The notes under the pieces were generated by a model. The model was not told where the DNA came from, searched no databases, and saw only the letters and a program-made list of their open reading frames with translations. The position numbers were made by a program, and so were the translations under genes. A stretch of DNA of 64,000 nt from Novosphingobium sp. GTDB taxonomy: Bacteria > Pseudomonadota > Alphaproteobacteria > Sphingomonadales > Sphingomonadaceae. Numbering within the stretch: the first letter of the stretch is position 1; each line of letters begins with the position of its first letter. The stretch is from the NCBI GenBank assembly GCA_024236175.1, contig JACKKY010000005.1:15188-79187 (forward strand). Reading direction: 5' to 3'. Of this stretch, positions 50,996-59,923 are shown piece after piece.

Positions 50996-53161
50996 TCACG
51001 CCACCGCGACTTTCGCCTTTACCGCCACTGGAACCGCGCTCATGCGCGGCATGCCGTGATACGGGTCCGCATCGTCTTCCCAGCTCAGCAGCAAGTTGAT
51101 GTTCGATCCGTCGCGCCGCGGGTCGTAGTTGCTGTTGGGCTTCGGCCCGAAGCCGTGAGTCATGGCGACGACGCCCGGCCGCATGTCGGCATCGCCCTCG
51201 ACGAAGCCGGGAATGGCCCCGTGGTGTGAGCGAATCTCCACTTCGTCGCCATCCTCGACGCCGAGCTGCGCCATGTCGTCGGGGTGCATCCACAACGGGT
51301 TGTAGCCCGTGCGCACGATGCCTTCGGGGCGGGGCGCGCTGTTGGTGGTGGCCTGCATGCGCCGGCAGACCAGCAGGTAGGGGTATTCGCCATCGGTCCT
51401 GCGCCGGGCGAGCGGGTCTTCCGCGCGCACTTCGCCAAGCTCGTCCAGCATCGCCGGATCGGCCAGCTGGAGGCGGGCGGTGCAGGCGGGGTCGCGCGGG
51501 CCGACGGTGTCGCGCGCCTCGTCGAAGATCGCGCCGTGCGGGTGCTTCTTCACTTCCGCCAGCGGGACTGCGCTGCCGTGACAGATCATCTCGAGGATGT
51601 CGTCGGAGGTTGGTTCGTTTTCCATGTCGAAGGGAACCGGCTCGGTCTTCGCACCGCCGTAGACGATGTAGCTCAGCGGCATCCCCAGTTTCCGGGCGAT
51701 CCGGTAGTAGATCTGCCAGCTTTCCATCAGGTCCGAACCCTCGGGCGGATCGAGCAGGGCGGGGCGGTAGCAGGCGTATGGCTCGTTCCAGTCGTAGCCG
51801 GGATGCAGGTCGCCTACGGATTCGTTGAGCGCCGACATCGCCGGCGTCTCGAGCTGGTCGTATGTGGCGATGACGTAGTCGGCGTGGACGGCCGTGCCCG
51901 ACAGTTCGACGTCATGCATGACGAACAGGTCGAGCTCGGACAGCGCCTTTACCGTCTTGTTGGTGTCCGGCCAGGCGTAATAGGCGCCGCCGTGGAGGAA
52001 GAAGGCGCGGATGCGGTCCGGCGCGTCGGTCATCATCAGGTCGGGCAGGGCGGCGGTGGGCATGCCGGCCGGCGTCTGCTGGAGCCCGCGCACCGATGTC
52101 TGCAGGCCGTAACCCCAGGCCGGATGCGGCGGGATCGGCTGGGCCCGCCAGTCGCGCCGCGGGGTGAGCACCTTGGGCCGCGAGACGGGATCGCCCTCGC
52201 GCGACCAGTGCCCGCGCAAGGTCTGGATGCACAGCGCCAGATAGCTGGTGAGCGTTCCGCGCGTCGCCATGCTGGTGCCGACGCCGGGCGCGGTGTCGCC
52301 GCCTTTCGATTCGATCAGGATGCGCGCGGCGGCGACCAAATCTTCCTGCGAGACGCCGGCCCGTGCGGACACGTAGTCCGGCGTGAAACCGGCTACCGCC
52401 TCGCGCAGCGCTTCCACCCCTTCCGCATTCTCGGCGACGAAGTCCTCATCGACGCCGCCCAGCGAGAACAGCAGGTGAATGAGGCCCGCGAGTACGGTGG
52501 GATCCTCGCCCGGAATAGCCTGAAGATGCACGGCGGCTCGTCGCGCGGTTTCCGTGCGGCGCGGATCGATCACGATCATGCGCATGCCGCGGTCCTGCAG
52601 TTCCTTGAGCTGCCACGCGGGGTTCTGGGGCAGATACTGCTTGGAGACCACCGGATTTCCGCCCACCACCAGCAGCGTGTCCCACTGGTCGGGGTGCATC
52701 CGTCCGCCCTGCCAGTTGCCGTGCAGCGCCTTGGCGAGCAGCAGCCCGGGCTGGTCGATGGTGCCCGGCGAGAACATCATCGGCGAACCGATCGCGGCGA
52801 GGAAGGAAAGCATCATGCCTGAAGCGGCCGGCTGCGCAGCGACGCCGTTGCCGAGGAACGTCGCGACCGATTGCGGCCCGTGTGCGTCGATGATGCGCGA
52901 CAGCCGTTCCGCGATTTCCTCCACCAGCTGCTCGCTGGAGATCGGCACACGGGTGCCGTCGGGCAGGCGCTTGAGGCTGTGCAGCAGGCGACGGGGATTG
53001 TGATGTTCCTGCGGGATCATCCGGCCCTTGGGGCAGGTGTAGCCGCGATAGAGAGGCGCATCGAAATCGCCCTCCACCTTGACCACCCGCTCGCCGTCGA
53101 GCGTGACGATGATCGGGCAGGTCGATCCGCAGTTGCGGCACACGAACGGACGTTTTTGCAT
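50996..53161 (-). CDS. Molybdopterin-dependent oxidoreductase with N-terminal [4Fe-4S] site
   Basis: 721 residues; start ATG at 53161. The N-terminal cluster motif is C8-x2-C11-x3-C15-x27-C43, as in formate dehydrogenase/DMSO-reductase-family enzymes. GYTCPKGRMIPQ follows. The bis-MGD fold includes VVGGNPVVSKQY and C-terminal NPLWMHPDDMAQLGVEDGDEV. No Tat signal was seen, so it is probably cytoplasmic. These enzymes carry out oxo-transfer or hydration; acetylene hydratase-like or alcohol/steroid hydroxylase-like roles are possible. Divergent from a P450. Confidence 0.9.
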   Translation of the reverse strand: MQKRPFVCRNCGSTCPIIVTLDGERVVKVEGDFDAPLYRGYTCPKGRMIPQEHHNPRRLLHSLKRLPDGTRVPISSEQLVEEIAERLSRIIDAHGPQSVATFLGNGVAAQPAASGMMLSFLAAIGSPMMFSPGTIDQPGLLLAKALHGNWQGGRMHPDQWDTLLVVGGNPVVSKQYLPQNPAWQLKELQDRGMRMIVIDPRRTETARRAAVHLQAIPGEDPTVLAGLIHLLFSLGGVDEDFVAENAEGVEALREAVAGFTPDYVSARAGVSQEDLVAAARILIESKGGDTAPGVGTSMATRGTLTSYLALCIQTLRGHWSREGDPVSRPKVLTPRRDWRAQPIPPHPAWGYGLQTSVRGLQQTPAGMPTAALPDLMMTDAPDRIRAFFLHGGAYYAWPDTNKTVKALSELDLFVMHDVELSGTAVHADYVIATYDQLETPAMSALNESVGDLHPGYDWNEPYACYRPALLDPPEGSDLMESWQIYYRIARKLGMPLSYIVYGGAKTEPVPFDMENEPTSDDILEMICHGSAVPLAEVKKHPHGAIFDEARDTVGPRDPACTARLQLADPAMLDELGEVRAEDPLARRRTDGEYPYLLVCRRMQATTNSAPRPEGIVRTGYNPLWMHPDDMAQLGVEDGDEVEIRSHHGAIPGFVEGDADMRPGVVAMTHGFGPKPNSNYDPRRDGSNINLLLSWEDDADPYHGMPRMSAVPVAVKAKVAVA

Positions 53162-53291
53162 TTTGGGCTCTCTCCGGCTTGCGCGCAGTTTGGGCAAGCC
53201 GCCCGGCAACGCAACCGGAAATTTGGCGGGGCGCTGGCGTAACGGACTGTCGCGACTTATCGTTGCTTCGCAACAACAAGGAGGGAAGGGG

Positions 53292-54536
53292 ATGGCCGAG
53301 GGCATCCAGCCGGGCGAATTCGACGTCGCCGCCTTCGCGCGCCGCTTCGATCACCACGCGCGCGAATACAGCGATCACCTGAACGAGATATTGGACCACA
53401 TGCGCGAGCAGTGCCCGGTGGCGCATACCGATGCCTATGGGGGCTTTTGGGTGCTCACGCGCTACGAGGACGTCCTGCAGGTGGTGCGCGACGACGAGAC
53501 CTTCTCGCTCAAGGCGGGCCTGTCGATCCCGTCCAACCGCCAGCCGGGCGATCCGCCGTCGTTCCGGCCCGGCGATCTCGATCCGCCCGAATCCTTCAAG
53601 TACCGCAGCATCCTCGAGCCGCTGGTGAGCCCTTCCGCGCTGGCGAAGCTCGATCCCTTCGTGCGCAAGACCGCTCGGGACCTGGTCGACGGCTTTGTCG
53701 AGAAAGGGGAGGCGGACCTGGTGCAGGATCTCGCCGTGCCGCTCACGGCAATCGTCACCCTGCACATCGCCGGCCTGCCCGAGCAAGACTGGCCGCGCCA
53801 CGTCGCCGAACGCCGCGAAGCCAATTCCAAACCCTTGCCGCCCGAAGAAGAAATGCGGCGGGTGATGGAACGTTTCGAATGGTCGCGCCGGGCCTATCTC
53901 GATGCGTGGGAAAAGCAGCGCGAGAACCCGGTCGAGGGAGGACTGGTCGCGCGGCTGATCGATGCGCGCGTCGACGGCAGGCCGCTCACCGAAGACGAAT
54001 ACATCTCGATGATGATCAATTTCGTGGTCGGCGGGCTGGAGACGACGCAGGCTCTGCTCGGCAGTTCCTGGGTGCACCTGGCCCGCAATCCCTACCAGCG
54101 GGAGGACCTGCGGCAGAACCTCGACCTCATGCCGGCGGCCGTGGAGGAGATGTTGCGTTGCTTCTCGCCGCAACCCGGCCTGCCGCGCATCGCGACGCGC
54201 GATACGGCGATCGGCGGCCAGACGATCCGGGAAGGCGAAAAGGTCTTCATGAGCTGGGCCTCGGCGAACCGCGACGCGGCGAAGTTCGACGATCCCGACC
54301 GGTTCGACATCCGCCGCAAGCCCAATCGCCACCTGACCTTCGGCACCGGTGCGCATCTGTGCCTGGGCCGCAATCTCACCCGGCTCGAAGCGCAGATCTG
54401 CATGACCGAGGTCCTGACCCGACTGCCGGACTACCGTGTCGTCGAGGAAGGGCTCGAGAGAATCCCCGATTCCTCGACTTTGTACGGCTATCTGTCGGTT
54501 CCGGTGACATTCACGCCCGGCCGTAAGGCGGGCTGA
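53292..54536 (+). CDS. Cytochrome P450 (third of three)
   Basis: 414 residues; start ATG at 53292 after GAGGGAAGGG. I-helix VVGGLETTQALLG has Glu-Thr where Asp-Thr is usual; EEMLR is the K-helix; heme loop FGTGAHLCLG. The N-terminal part RFDHHAREYSDHLNEIL fits CYP families with soluble ferredoxin partners. Divergently paired with the molybdopterin gene over 130 bp, suggesting common control. Substrate unknown. Confidence 0.92.
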   Translation: MAEGIQPGEFDVAAFARRFDHHAREYSDHLNEILDHMREQCPVAHTDAYGGFWVLTRYEDVLQVVRDDETFSLKAGLSIPSNRQPGDPPSFRPGDLDPPESFKYRSILEPLVSPSALAKLDPFVRKTARDLVDGFVEKGEADLVQDLAVPLTAIVTLHIAGLPEQDWPRHVAERREANSKPLPPEEEMRRVMERFEWSRRAYLDAWEKQRENPVEGGLVARLIDARVDGRPLTEDEYISMMINFVVGGLETTQALLGSSWVHLARNPYQREDLRQNLDLMPAAVEEMLRCFSPQPGLPRIATRDTAIGGQTIREGEKVFMSWASANRDAAKFDDPDRFDIRRKPNRHLTFGTGAHLCLGRNLTRLEAQICMTEVLTRLPDYRVVEEGLERIPDSSTLYGYLSVPVTFTPGRKAG

Positions 54537-54543
54537 AAGCCGG

Positions 54544-54816
54544 TCATTTGAAGGTGTCGGCCTGCTCGGCGCCGCCCGGCTTCTCTTCCCGGCCCGAACG
54601 CAGCAGGTATCGGCCGAGGAAAAACAGACCGAGCCCGATAACGAAGGGGATGCCGGCGAATATCAGGACGGCGGGAATCATCGAGGCGAATTCGGAAACG
54701 CCCCGGGTGCTCGTATTGGCGAGCGAGCCGCCGACGACCAGCAAGGTGCAAAGGCCGCTCAGCCCTGCGATCAACAGGCCACAGCCCAGCAGCAGCCCCC
54801 CGAACAGACTCCTCAT
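54544..54816 (-). CDS. Small membrane protein, two helices
   Basis: 90 residues: helix 1 about 4-30 (LLLGCGLLIAGLSGLCTLLVV), here given as LLLGCGLLIAG then LCTLLVVGG, helix 2 about 48-68 (AVLIFAGIPFVIGLGLFFLG), then a charged tail. The start ATG at 54816 overlaps the radical SAM stop by 4 bp, so it is the last gene of that operon. No family recognised. Confidence 0.7.
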   Translation of the reverse strand: MRSLFGGLLLGCGLLIAGLSGLCTLLVVGGSLANTSTRGVSEFASMIPAVLIFAGIPFVIGLGLFFLGRYLLRSGREEKPGGAEQADTFK

Positions 54817-56285
54817 GCGGGCCTCCCTGTCGAAAGTGCCCGGTGCCGGCTGACCACCGCGGCGCCTTCCGCACCTTCGCGGTAAAATGTGTTGTAGGTA
54901 TCGAACGGAATGATCTGCCCGTCGCCGGTGACGAAATGGACGCAACTGCGCTTCACCGTGCCGAGATCGAAGTTGTAGCGGTCGAGGAACTGCAGGATCA
55001 CCACGCGGAAACTGTTGGCGTAGGTCAGCTCCTGCGGGACCATCGCCTGCGGCAGGCAGCACAACAGGCCGGCCAGCTTGTCCTCGGTGTTGCACTGGGT
55101 CGTCGCGAGCGACAGCAGGTCCAGGATGCTCTCACGCAATTCGGGATAGGCTTCGTAGCTGATCGTGTTCGGTCCCTGCAGCACCAGCTCGCGCGGCAGC
55201 AGCGAAGTGATCGGCGTCACTTCGCGCCCCTGCCGCAGGCCGTAGCCGATGCAGATCTGGTCGGGATTGCAGGGCAGGGGGATCATGTCGTCGAGACCGA
55301 ATACGCCCGCTTTCGCAACCTCGCGGCGGATCTGCGTGAGGATCACCCGGTTGTCGCCGGCGTCGAATCCGTCGTTGCGCCCGGCATCCTGAACGGGCTG
55401 GAACGTCACGCCGCGCACGCAGGACCATTCAAGGGCGTGGCGCACGATGCCGGCCACTTCGTGATCGTTCACACCGCGCTTGATAACTGCGACCAAAGTC
55501 GTTGAAAGATTTACACGTTCAAGTTCTTCGAGCGCCCTTTGTCGAACCCGCGCGAGTCTGGCGCCGCGCAAGTCCATCAGCGCTTCGTCGTCGAGGGAAT
55601 CGAATTGCAGGTAGACTTCGAGGCGCGGTGCATAGCTCGCCAGCCGCTCGGTGAAGGCGCGGTCCCGTGCGATCCTCAGGCCGTTGGTGTTGATCATCAC
55701 ATGGCGGATCGGCCGCCGCTTCACCGCGTCGAGGATTTCGAAGAATTCGGGATGGATGGTCGGTTCGCCGCCGGAGAGTTGGACAAGGTCGGGCTCGCCC
55801 TCGCTGGCGACGAGCGCGTCAAGCATCGCCTCGATTTCGGCCAGCGGGCGGTGGCTGCCGTGGACGTCGGCGGCATCGGCGAAGCAGACCGGGCAGGAAA
55901 GGTTGCAGGCCTGGTTGACCTCGACGATGGCAAGGCAGCTGTGCTGCTCGTGATCGGGGCAAAGCCCGCAGTCGAAAGGGCAGCCGGCCTCGGTTCGCGT
56001 CTGTGTGGCCAGCGGCCTGTCGCCCGGCTTGATCCACAGCTTCTGCTGGCGCCAGTATTCGATGTCGTCGCTGATCAGCGTCTTCTGCACGCCGTGGTCG
56101 AGGCAGCGCTTGAGGTAGAATACCCGGTCTTCTTCGACGATGACCTTCGCGGGCACGGGTTCCAGGCAGGTTTCGCACAGCGAAGTGGTCTGGCCGTGGA
56201 AGATATAGGGAGCGGCTTTCCGTTGCGGCGCTTCAGCCGGCTGCCGTGTGCCGAGCGCCTGTGCGCCACCACCAGATAATTCCAT
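54813..56285 (-). CDS. Radical SAM enzyme, tetraether-synthase (Tes)-like subfamily
   Basis: 490 residues. The SAM-cluster motif is C127-x3-C131-x2-C134 (CNLSCPVC). Ahead of it lie C37-x2-C40...C61 (a zinc-ribbon-like pair with LCETC and RCLDHG) and GC102PFDC106GLC109PDH...C117, an additional cluster-type motif. The pattern GCPFDCGLCPDH plus CNLSCPVC recalls MJ0619/Tes, the archaeal lipid-chain coupling enzyme. Later VQLSGGEPTIHPEF binds SAM. ATG at 56285 overlaps the Lgt-like gene by 53 bp. Lipid-tail crosslinking or methyl-type chemistry is inference. Confidence 0.85.
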   Translation of the reverse strand: MELSGGGAQALGTRQPAEAPQRKAAPYIFHGQTTSLCETCLEPVPAKVIVEEDRVFYLKRCLDHGVQKTLISDDIEYWRQQKLWIKPGDRPLATQTRTEAGCPFDCGLCPDHEQHSCLAIVEVNQACNLSCPVCFADAADVHGSHRPLAEIEAMLDALVASEGEPDLVQLSGGEPTIHPEFFEILDAVKRRPIRHVMINTNGLRIARDRAFTERLASYAPRLEVYLQFDSLDDEALMDLRGARLARVRQRALEELERVNLSTTLVAVIKRGVNDHEVAGIVRHALEWSCVRGVTFQPVQDAGRNDGFDAGDNRVILTQIRREVAKAGVFGLDDMIPLPCNPDQICIGYGLRQGREVTPITSLLPRELVLQGPNTISYEAYPELRESILDLLSLATTQCNTEDKLAGLLCCLPQAMVPQELTYANSFRVVILQFLDRYNFDLGTVKRSCVHFVTGDGQIIPFDTYNTFYREGAEGAAVVSRHRALSTGRPA

Positions 56286-56958
56286 ACGTCGCCAGCCCCA
56301 GCATCAGCAGGTGGAAGAGGTTCAGCGGCCCGGCTACCGGCGGGTAGGGCTTTACGAACTCCCACGCGAAACGCTGCGCAGAATAGTAGATTATCAGCGC
56401 GTGGAAAGCGTGATCGCGTGCCCATTCTTGTCCGCGCAGCCTTGCGGCGGCGAACACGAGCGCGAAAGCCGCCATGGCAAGCGCTTCATAGAGCTGGACG
56501 GGATGGCGCGCGATGCCCTCGCCCAGATCGACACCCCAGGGTAGCCCCGTCGGCGTCCCGTAGGTGAAGTCGGAAAGCCCGGAAAACAGGCAGCCGAGCC
56601 GTCCGATCGCGATCCCGACCGCCAGCGGCAGCACGAAGGCGCCGCCGGTCGAGCGGGTGACGCCATGCCGCCATTTCCATAGCTCGACGGCGACTATTCC
56701 TCCGGCGAGCGCTCCGGCAACGCTGTGAGACGGCGCGAGAACGAAGCTGCGAAGCGAATTGGCGGATCCGAAAATCCAGGCCCCGGCGAGCGCACCGATG
56801 GCCAGCCAGACGTAGTAGGAGGGCGCCGTTGCGTCAGCCAGCGTCCGGGCTTCCTCCGGCCAGCGGCGGTATTGCCAGCGGGCGGCAAGTGCCGCTCCGG
56901 TCCATGCGGCAAGGTCGCCGAGGTAATGCGCCCACCACGCGGTTTCGAGATGGATCAT
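56233..56958 (-). CDS. Prolipoprotein diacylglyceryl transferase (Lgt)-like membrane protein
   Basis: 241 residues, about six helices. The Lgt core is recognisable: GRLGCLFSGLSDFTYGT, then LPWGVDLGEGIARHPVQLYE (Lgt reads R-x-G-N-F...E...PW...RHPxQLYE). The Asn of the usual GRIGN is Cys here, and the following Glu is Asp. Genuine Lgt attaches diacylglycerol to lipoprotein cysteines; this variant may act on another acceptor. It shares 53 bp with the radical SAM gene, indicating joint function. 25 bp downstream of the PPIase gene. Confidence 0.83.
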   Translation of the reverse strand: MIHLETAWWAHYLGDLAAWTGAALAARWQYRRWPEEARTLADATAPSYYVWLAIGALAGAWIFGSANSLRSFVLAPSHSVAGALAGGIVAVELWKWRHGVTRSTGGAFVLPLAVGIAIGRLGCLFSGLSDFTYGTPTGLPWGVDLGEGIARHPVQLYEALAMAAFALVFAAARLRGQEWARDHAFHALIIYYSAQRFAWEFVKPYPPVAGPLNLFHLLMLGLATYGIIWWWRTGARHTAAG

Positions 56959-56983
56959 CGCCGCGGTGCCGGGCTCCGGCGTT

Positions 56984-57655
56984 TCAGTCTTCGCTCTCGG
57001 TCGGGGCGGGCGGAGCGAGTTTGACCCGTCGGACGGTGAGGATTTTCACCGGATTTTCGATCATCTGGCCCTTGAGGAAACCTTCGCCCTTGGTCGGGGA
57101 CAGCGGTACGTCGTAGATATTGCGCACCACCTCCATGCCTTCGACGACATGGCCGAAAGCGGCAAATCCCGCCACGCTGTCCGGATCCGGCGCATCGGGA
57201 TTGGCGTCGAGCCCGGGAATATCCGAAACCAGTATCGAAAAGTCGCCTGTGGCGGTGCCCGGCGCGAAGCGTGCCATCGATATGGCGCCAGCCTTGTGAA
57301 GTATCCCGGTTTCGCTGGTCGGCTCGTGCGCGATCGGGGGCAGAACCCTTTGCGGATTGCCCTGTACGCCGGCCTGGATCAGCCCGTTGGGCTGTTCTCC
57401 CCACTCCAGCCGCATCACGCGGTAGAACACGATGCCGTCGAACCGCTTCTCGTCGACATAGCGCAGGAAATTGGCCGTCGTGACCGGCGCCCGGCCGGCG
57501 TCGAGATCGAGCGTGATGGTCCCCAGTTGGGTCGTCATCGCCACGCGGACCAGCTCAGGCGCCGGAGCCGGCTGGGGCGGTTCCTCAGCATGGGCGAGGG
57601 CGGCGGACAGGAAAAGCCATAGTGCGGCGGCGAGACGGGCGAATCGAGCAGTCAT
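56984..57655 (-). CDS. Periplasmic cyclophilin-type peptidyl-prolyl isomerase
   Basis: 223 residues after choosing ATG at 57655; residues 1-23 are a signal peptide ending AHA. The cyclophilin domain has TTQLGTITLDLDAGRAPVT and FSILVSDIPGLD; the catalytic FHR equivalent is VFYRVMR, where Arg is kept and the His before it is Tyr. The C-terminus carries a Val/Arg and acidic tail. It assists folding of exported proteins. It leads an operon with the Lgt-like and radical SAM genes. Confidence 0.87.
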   Translation of the reverse strand: MTARFARLAAALWLFLSAALAHAEEPPQPAPAPELVRVAMTTQLGTITLDLDAGRAPVTTANFLRYVDEKRFDGIVFYRVMRLEWGEQPNGLIQAGVQGNPQRVLPPIAHEPTSETGILHKAGAISMARFAPGTATGDFSILVSDIPGLDANPDAPDPDSVAGFAAFGHVVEGMEVVRNIYDVPLSPTKGEGFLKGQMIENPVKILTVRRVKLAPPAPTESED

Positions 57656-57972
57656 GCCGGAATGATTGCGCGATCTGTCCGGATCGCGCCAGTATCCGTC
57701 GCAACAGGCGATCGGCGGCCGGGAACGACTTGGTCCGGAAACCTGTTTTGGATGCCTCGTCTGTGAAGTCACCGGGCCTGCGCAGTTGCCATGAGTAAAG
57801 GCCCCGCATGGTCATGCCGACTGCCGAGTTTGTCTTAATATACAAATAGAAAAGAACTGTCATGACAATAGGATATTAAGGATTGGGATGTAGCGGGCGT
57901 CATTCGCTAAAAAATGGCGGAGAGGTCGCATGCATTGTTTTCGATGCGCATTCGGGAAATGCGAGGCATCCC
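57656..57972. other. Divergent intergenic region (317 bp)
   Basis: Separates the PPIase start from the GGDEF/EAL gene. An AT-rich patch (TCTTAATATACAAATAG, 57834-57850) precedes the perfect palindrome TGTCATGACA (57858-57867). A 16-codon frame with GGAGAGG (57919-57925) and ATG at 57930 overlaps the main start. Promoters in both directions are expected; nothing else is seen. Confidence 0.5.
57858..57867. promoter_or_regulatory. Palindrome TGTCATGACA upstream of the GGDEF/EAL gene
   Basis: A perfect 10-bp palindrome about 115 bp before the GTG start, inside the AT-rich patch. Possible regulator site; no matching repeat nearby. Confidence 0.35.
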
Positions 57973-57980
57973 GTGCCTGA
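57930..57980 (+). CDS. Possible 16-codon leader peptide
   Basis: ATG with GGAGAGG four bases upstream; encodes a Cys-rich MHCFRCAFGKCEASRA whose stop overlaps the GTG start of the GGDEF/EAL gene. It could couple translation or act as an attenuator-like leader, or be chance. Confidence 0.25.
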   Translation: MHCFRCAFGKCEASRA

Positions 57981-59718
57981 GCCGCAGCGCATCAAGCGTG
58001 CCGGCGACCCTGGTCCTGCCGGCGTGATGCAAGCCGCGGCACTGGATGGGCACGACGACCTGATGAAGGATGTGCTCGAGCGTCTCCCGCAAGGCGTGGT
58101 GATGTTCGATGCCAACGGCAAGGTACAGTTCGCAAACCGCCGCTACAGCGAAATCTACGGCTTGCCGCCCGAGCATGTGGTTCCCGGCATTACTCTGGAA
58201 GAACTATTCCGCCTGCGGAGCGGTTCCGCGACGCTGGAGCCCAAGGCGGACCACCTTTGCCGGCGCTTGCGTGAAGCCGTAGCCGCCGGCGAAGTGATCA
58301 CCGTGAATTTCACCACCGACGATGGGCGCAACATCCACTGCATCAACACGCCGCTGCAGTCGGGCGGCTGGCTCGTCACCCATGAGGACGTGACGCAGCA
58401 GCACCAGGCCGAAAAGCAGATCGCGCACATGGCCAGCCATGACGCGCTGACCGACCTTCCCAACCGGAATTCCTTCAAGGACCAGCTCGATCACGCGCTG
58501 CGCTTCAATGCCGAAGGCAAGCTGGTCGCGGTGATGTTCATCGATCTCGACAATTTCAAGGCGATCAACGACACGCTCGGGCACCAGATCGGCGACGAGC
58601 TGCTCAAGGCCGTGGCCGAGCGTCTTCGCTCCTGCATGTGCGAAACGGATACGGTGGCGCGCTTCGGCGGCGATGAATTCGTCGTCATCTCCTGGGCGCT
58701 CGACAAGCCTTCCGATGCCGCGCTCCTCGCGTCGCGGATCAGGGACAGCATCCTCGAACCCTACGACCTGCGCGATCACCATGTGGTGGTCGACGCAAGC
58801 ATCGGTATCGCCCTTTCGCCCAACGACGGCACCGATGCCGGACAACTTCTCAAGAACGCGGACCTGGCGCTCTACAGTGCGAAGGGCAGCGGGCGCGGGA
58901 CCTATCATTTCTTCGAGAATGACATGGACGTGCGCATGATGGCGAGGCGCGACCTCGAACTCGACCTGCGCGCTGCCCTGGTGAATGGCGAATTCGAACT
59001 CCACTACCAGCCGCTTATCGACCTCGAGAAGGATACGATCAGCTGCTGCGAGGCGCTTCTGCGCTGGAAACATCCACGACGCGGCATGGTCCTGCCCGGT
59101 ACGTTCGTCGGCCTCGCCGAGGAAATCGGGCTGATAGACAGGATAGGCGAGTGGGTCATCCGCACCGCCTGCGCCGAGGCGAGCAGCTGGCCGGGAGAGG
59201 TGACTGTCGCCGTCAACGTGTCGCCGATCCAGTTCCGCAACAACAATCTCGTTCAGATCGTCACGCACGCGCTGGCTTCGTCGGGCCTGGCTCCGGAGCG
59301 GCTGGAAATCGAAATCACCGAGGCGGTCATGCTCGAGCGGACCGAGGAAACGCTCTCGGTGCTCAAGCAGCTTCACTCGCTCGGCGTGCGTATCACGATG
59401 GACGACTTCGGCACCGGGTACTCCTCGCTGAGCTATCTGCAGAAGTTCCCCTTCGACAAGATCAAGATCGACCAGGCTTTCATCGCCAACCTCCCCAATG
59501 AAGGCGAATCCATCGCCATCGTCCGCGCGGTGACGGGGATCGCCGGCAGCTTCCGGATGAAAACCACGGCCGAAGGCGTCGAGACGGAACGCCAGCGGGC
59601 GATCGTGGCGTCGCTGGGCTGCACGGAAATGCAGGGCAACCTGTTCTCCGCTGCCCGCCCGGCCGCCGAGATCGCCGAATTCCTAAGCTCTCACAAGTCG
59701 GGTCGCCAGGCCGCCTGA
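57973..59718 (+). CDS. PAS-GGDEF-EAL cyclic-di-GMP enzyme
   Basis: About 581 residues. The GTG at 57973 has GAGG six bases upstream; TTG at 57883 and ATG at 58027 are alternatives. A PAS-like sensor (DVLERLPQGVVMFDANGKV) comes first. The diguanylate cyclase domain has DALTDLPNR and RFGGDEFVVIS, an intact GGDEF signature; no RxxD inhibitory site is seen before it (CETD). The EAL domain has CCEALLRW, DDFGTGYSSLSYL and KIKIDQAFI, all intact. It both makes and degrades c-di-GMP, controlled by the PAS domain. Cytosolic; no transmembrane segment. Confidence 0.92.
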   Translation: MPEPQRIKRAGDPGPAGVMQAAALDGHDDLMKDVLERLPQGVVMFDANGKVQFANRRYSEIYGLPPEHVVPGITLEELFRLRSGSATLEPKADHLCRRLREAVAAGEVITVNFTTDDGRNIHCINTPLQSGGWLVTHEDVTQQHQAEKQIAHMASHDALTDLPNRNSFKDQLDHALRFNAEGKLVAVMFIDLDNFKAINDTLGHQIGDELLKAVAERLRSCMCETDTVARFGGDEFVVISWALDKPSDAALLASRIRDSILEPYDLRDHHVVVDASIGIALSPNDGTDAGQLLKNADLALYSAKGSGRGTYHFFENDMDVRMMARRDLELDLRAALVNGEFELHYQPLIDLEKDTISCCEALLRWKHPRRGMVLPGTFVGLAEEIGLIDRIGEWVIRTACAEASSWPGEVTVAVNVSPIQFRNNNLVQIVTHALASSGLAPERLEIEITEAVMLERTEETLSVLKQLHSLGVRITMDDFGTGYSSLSYLQKFPFDKIKIDQAFIANLPNEGESIAIVRAVTGIAGSFRMKTTAEGVETERQRAIVASLGCTEMQGNLFSAARPAAEIAEFLSSHKSGRQAA

Positions 59719-59923
59719 CACGCAGCGGGCAGAGCGCTCGCGCCCGGCCAATCGCAGCGACGATTTCGAAGCCAGGCGCGGCGCAATGCGCGCTCGGCTG
59801 TCGACAATCCGCGCAGCAGTTCTCCAAGCCCCATTGCCAGCAGCCCGTTTCCGGCGGATGATGCCCCGGCGGACAGGCCTGCCGTTTGAGTGGTCCGGCT
59901 GCTCTGCTGGAGAGGATTAGTCC

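Noticed and set aside
52446..54356. Long minus-strand open frame across the third P450 and part of the molybdopterin gene
   Set aside because: Antisense to a P450 with an intact heme motif; no coherent domain.
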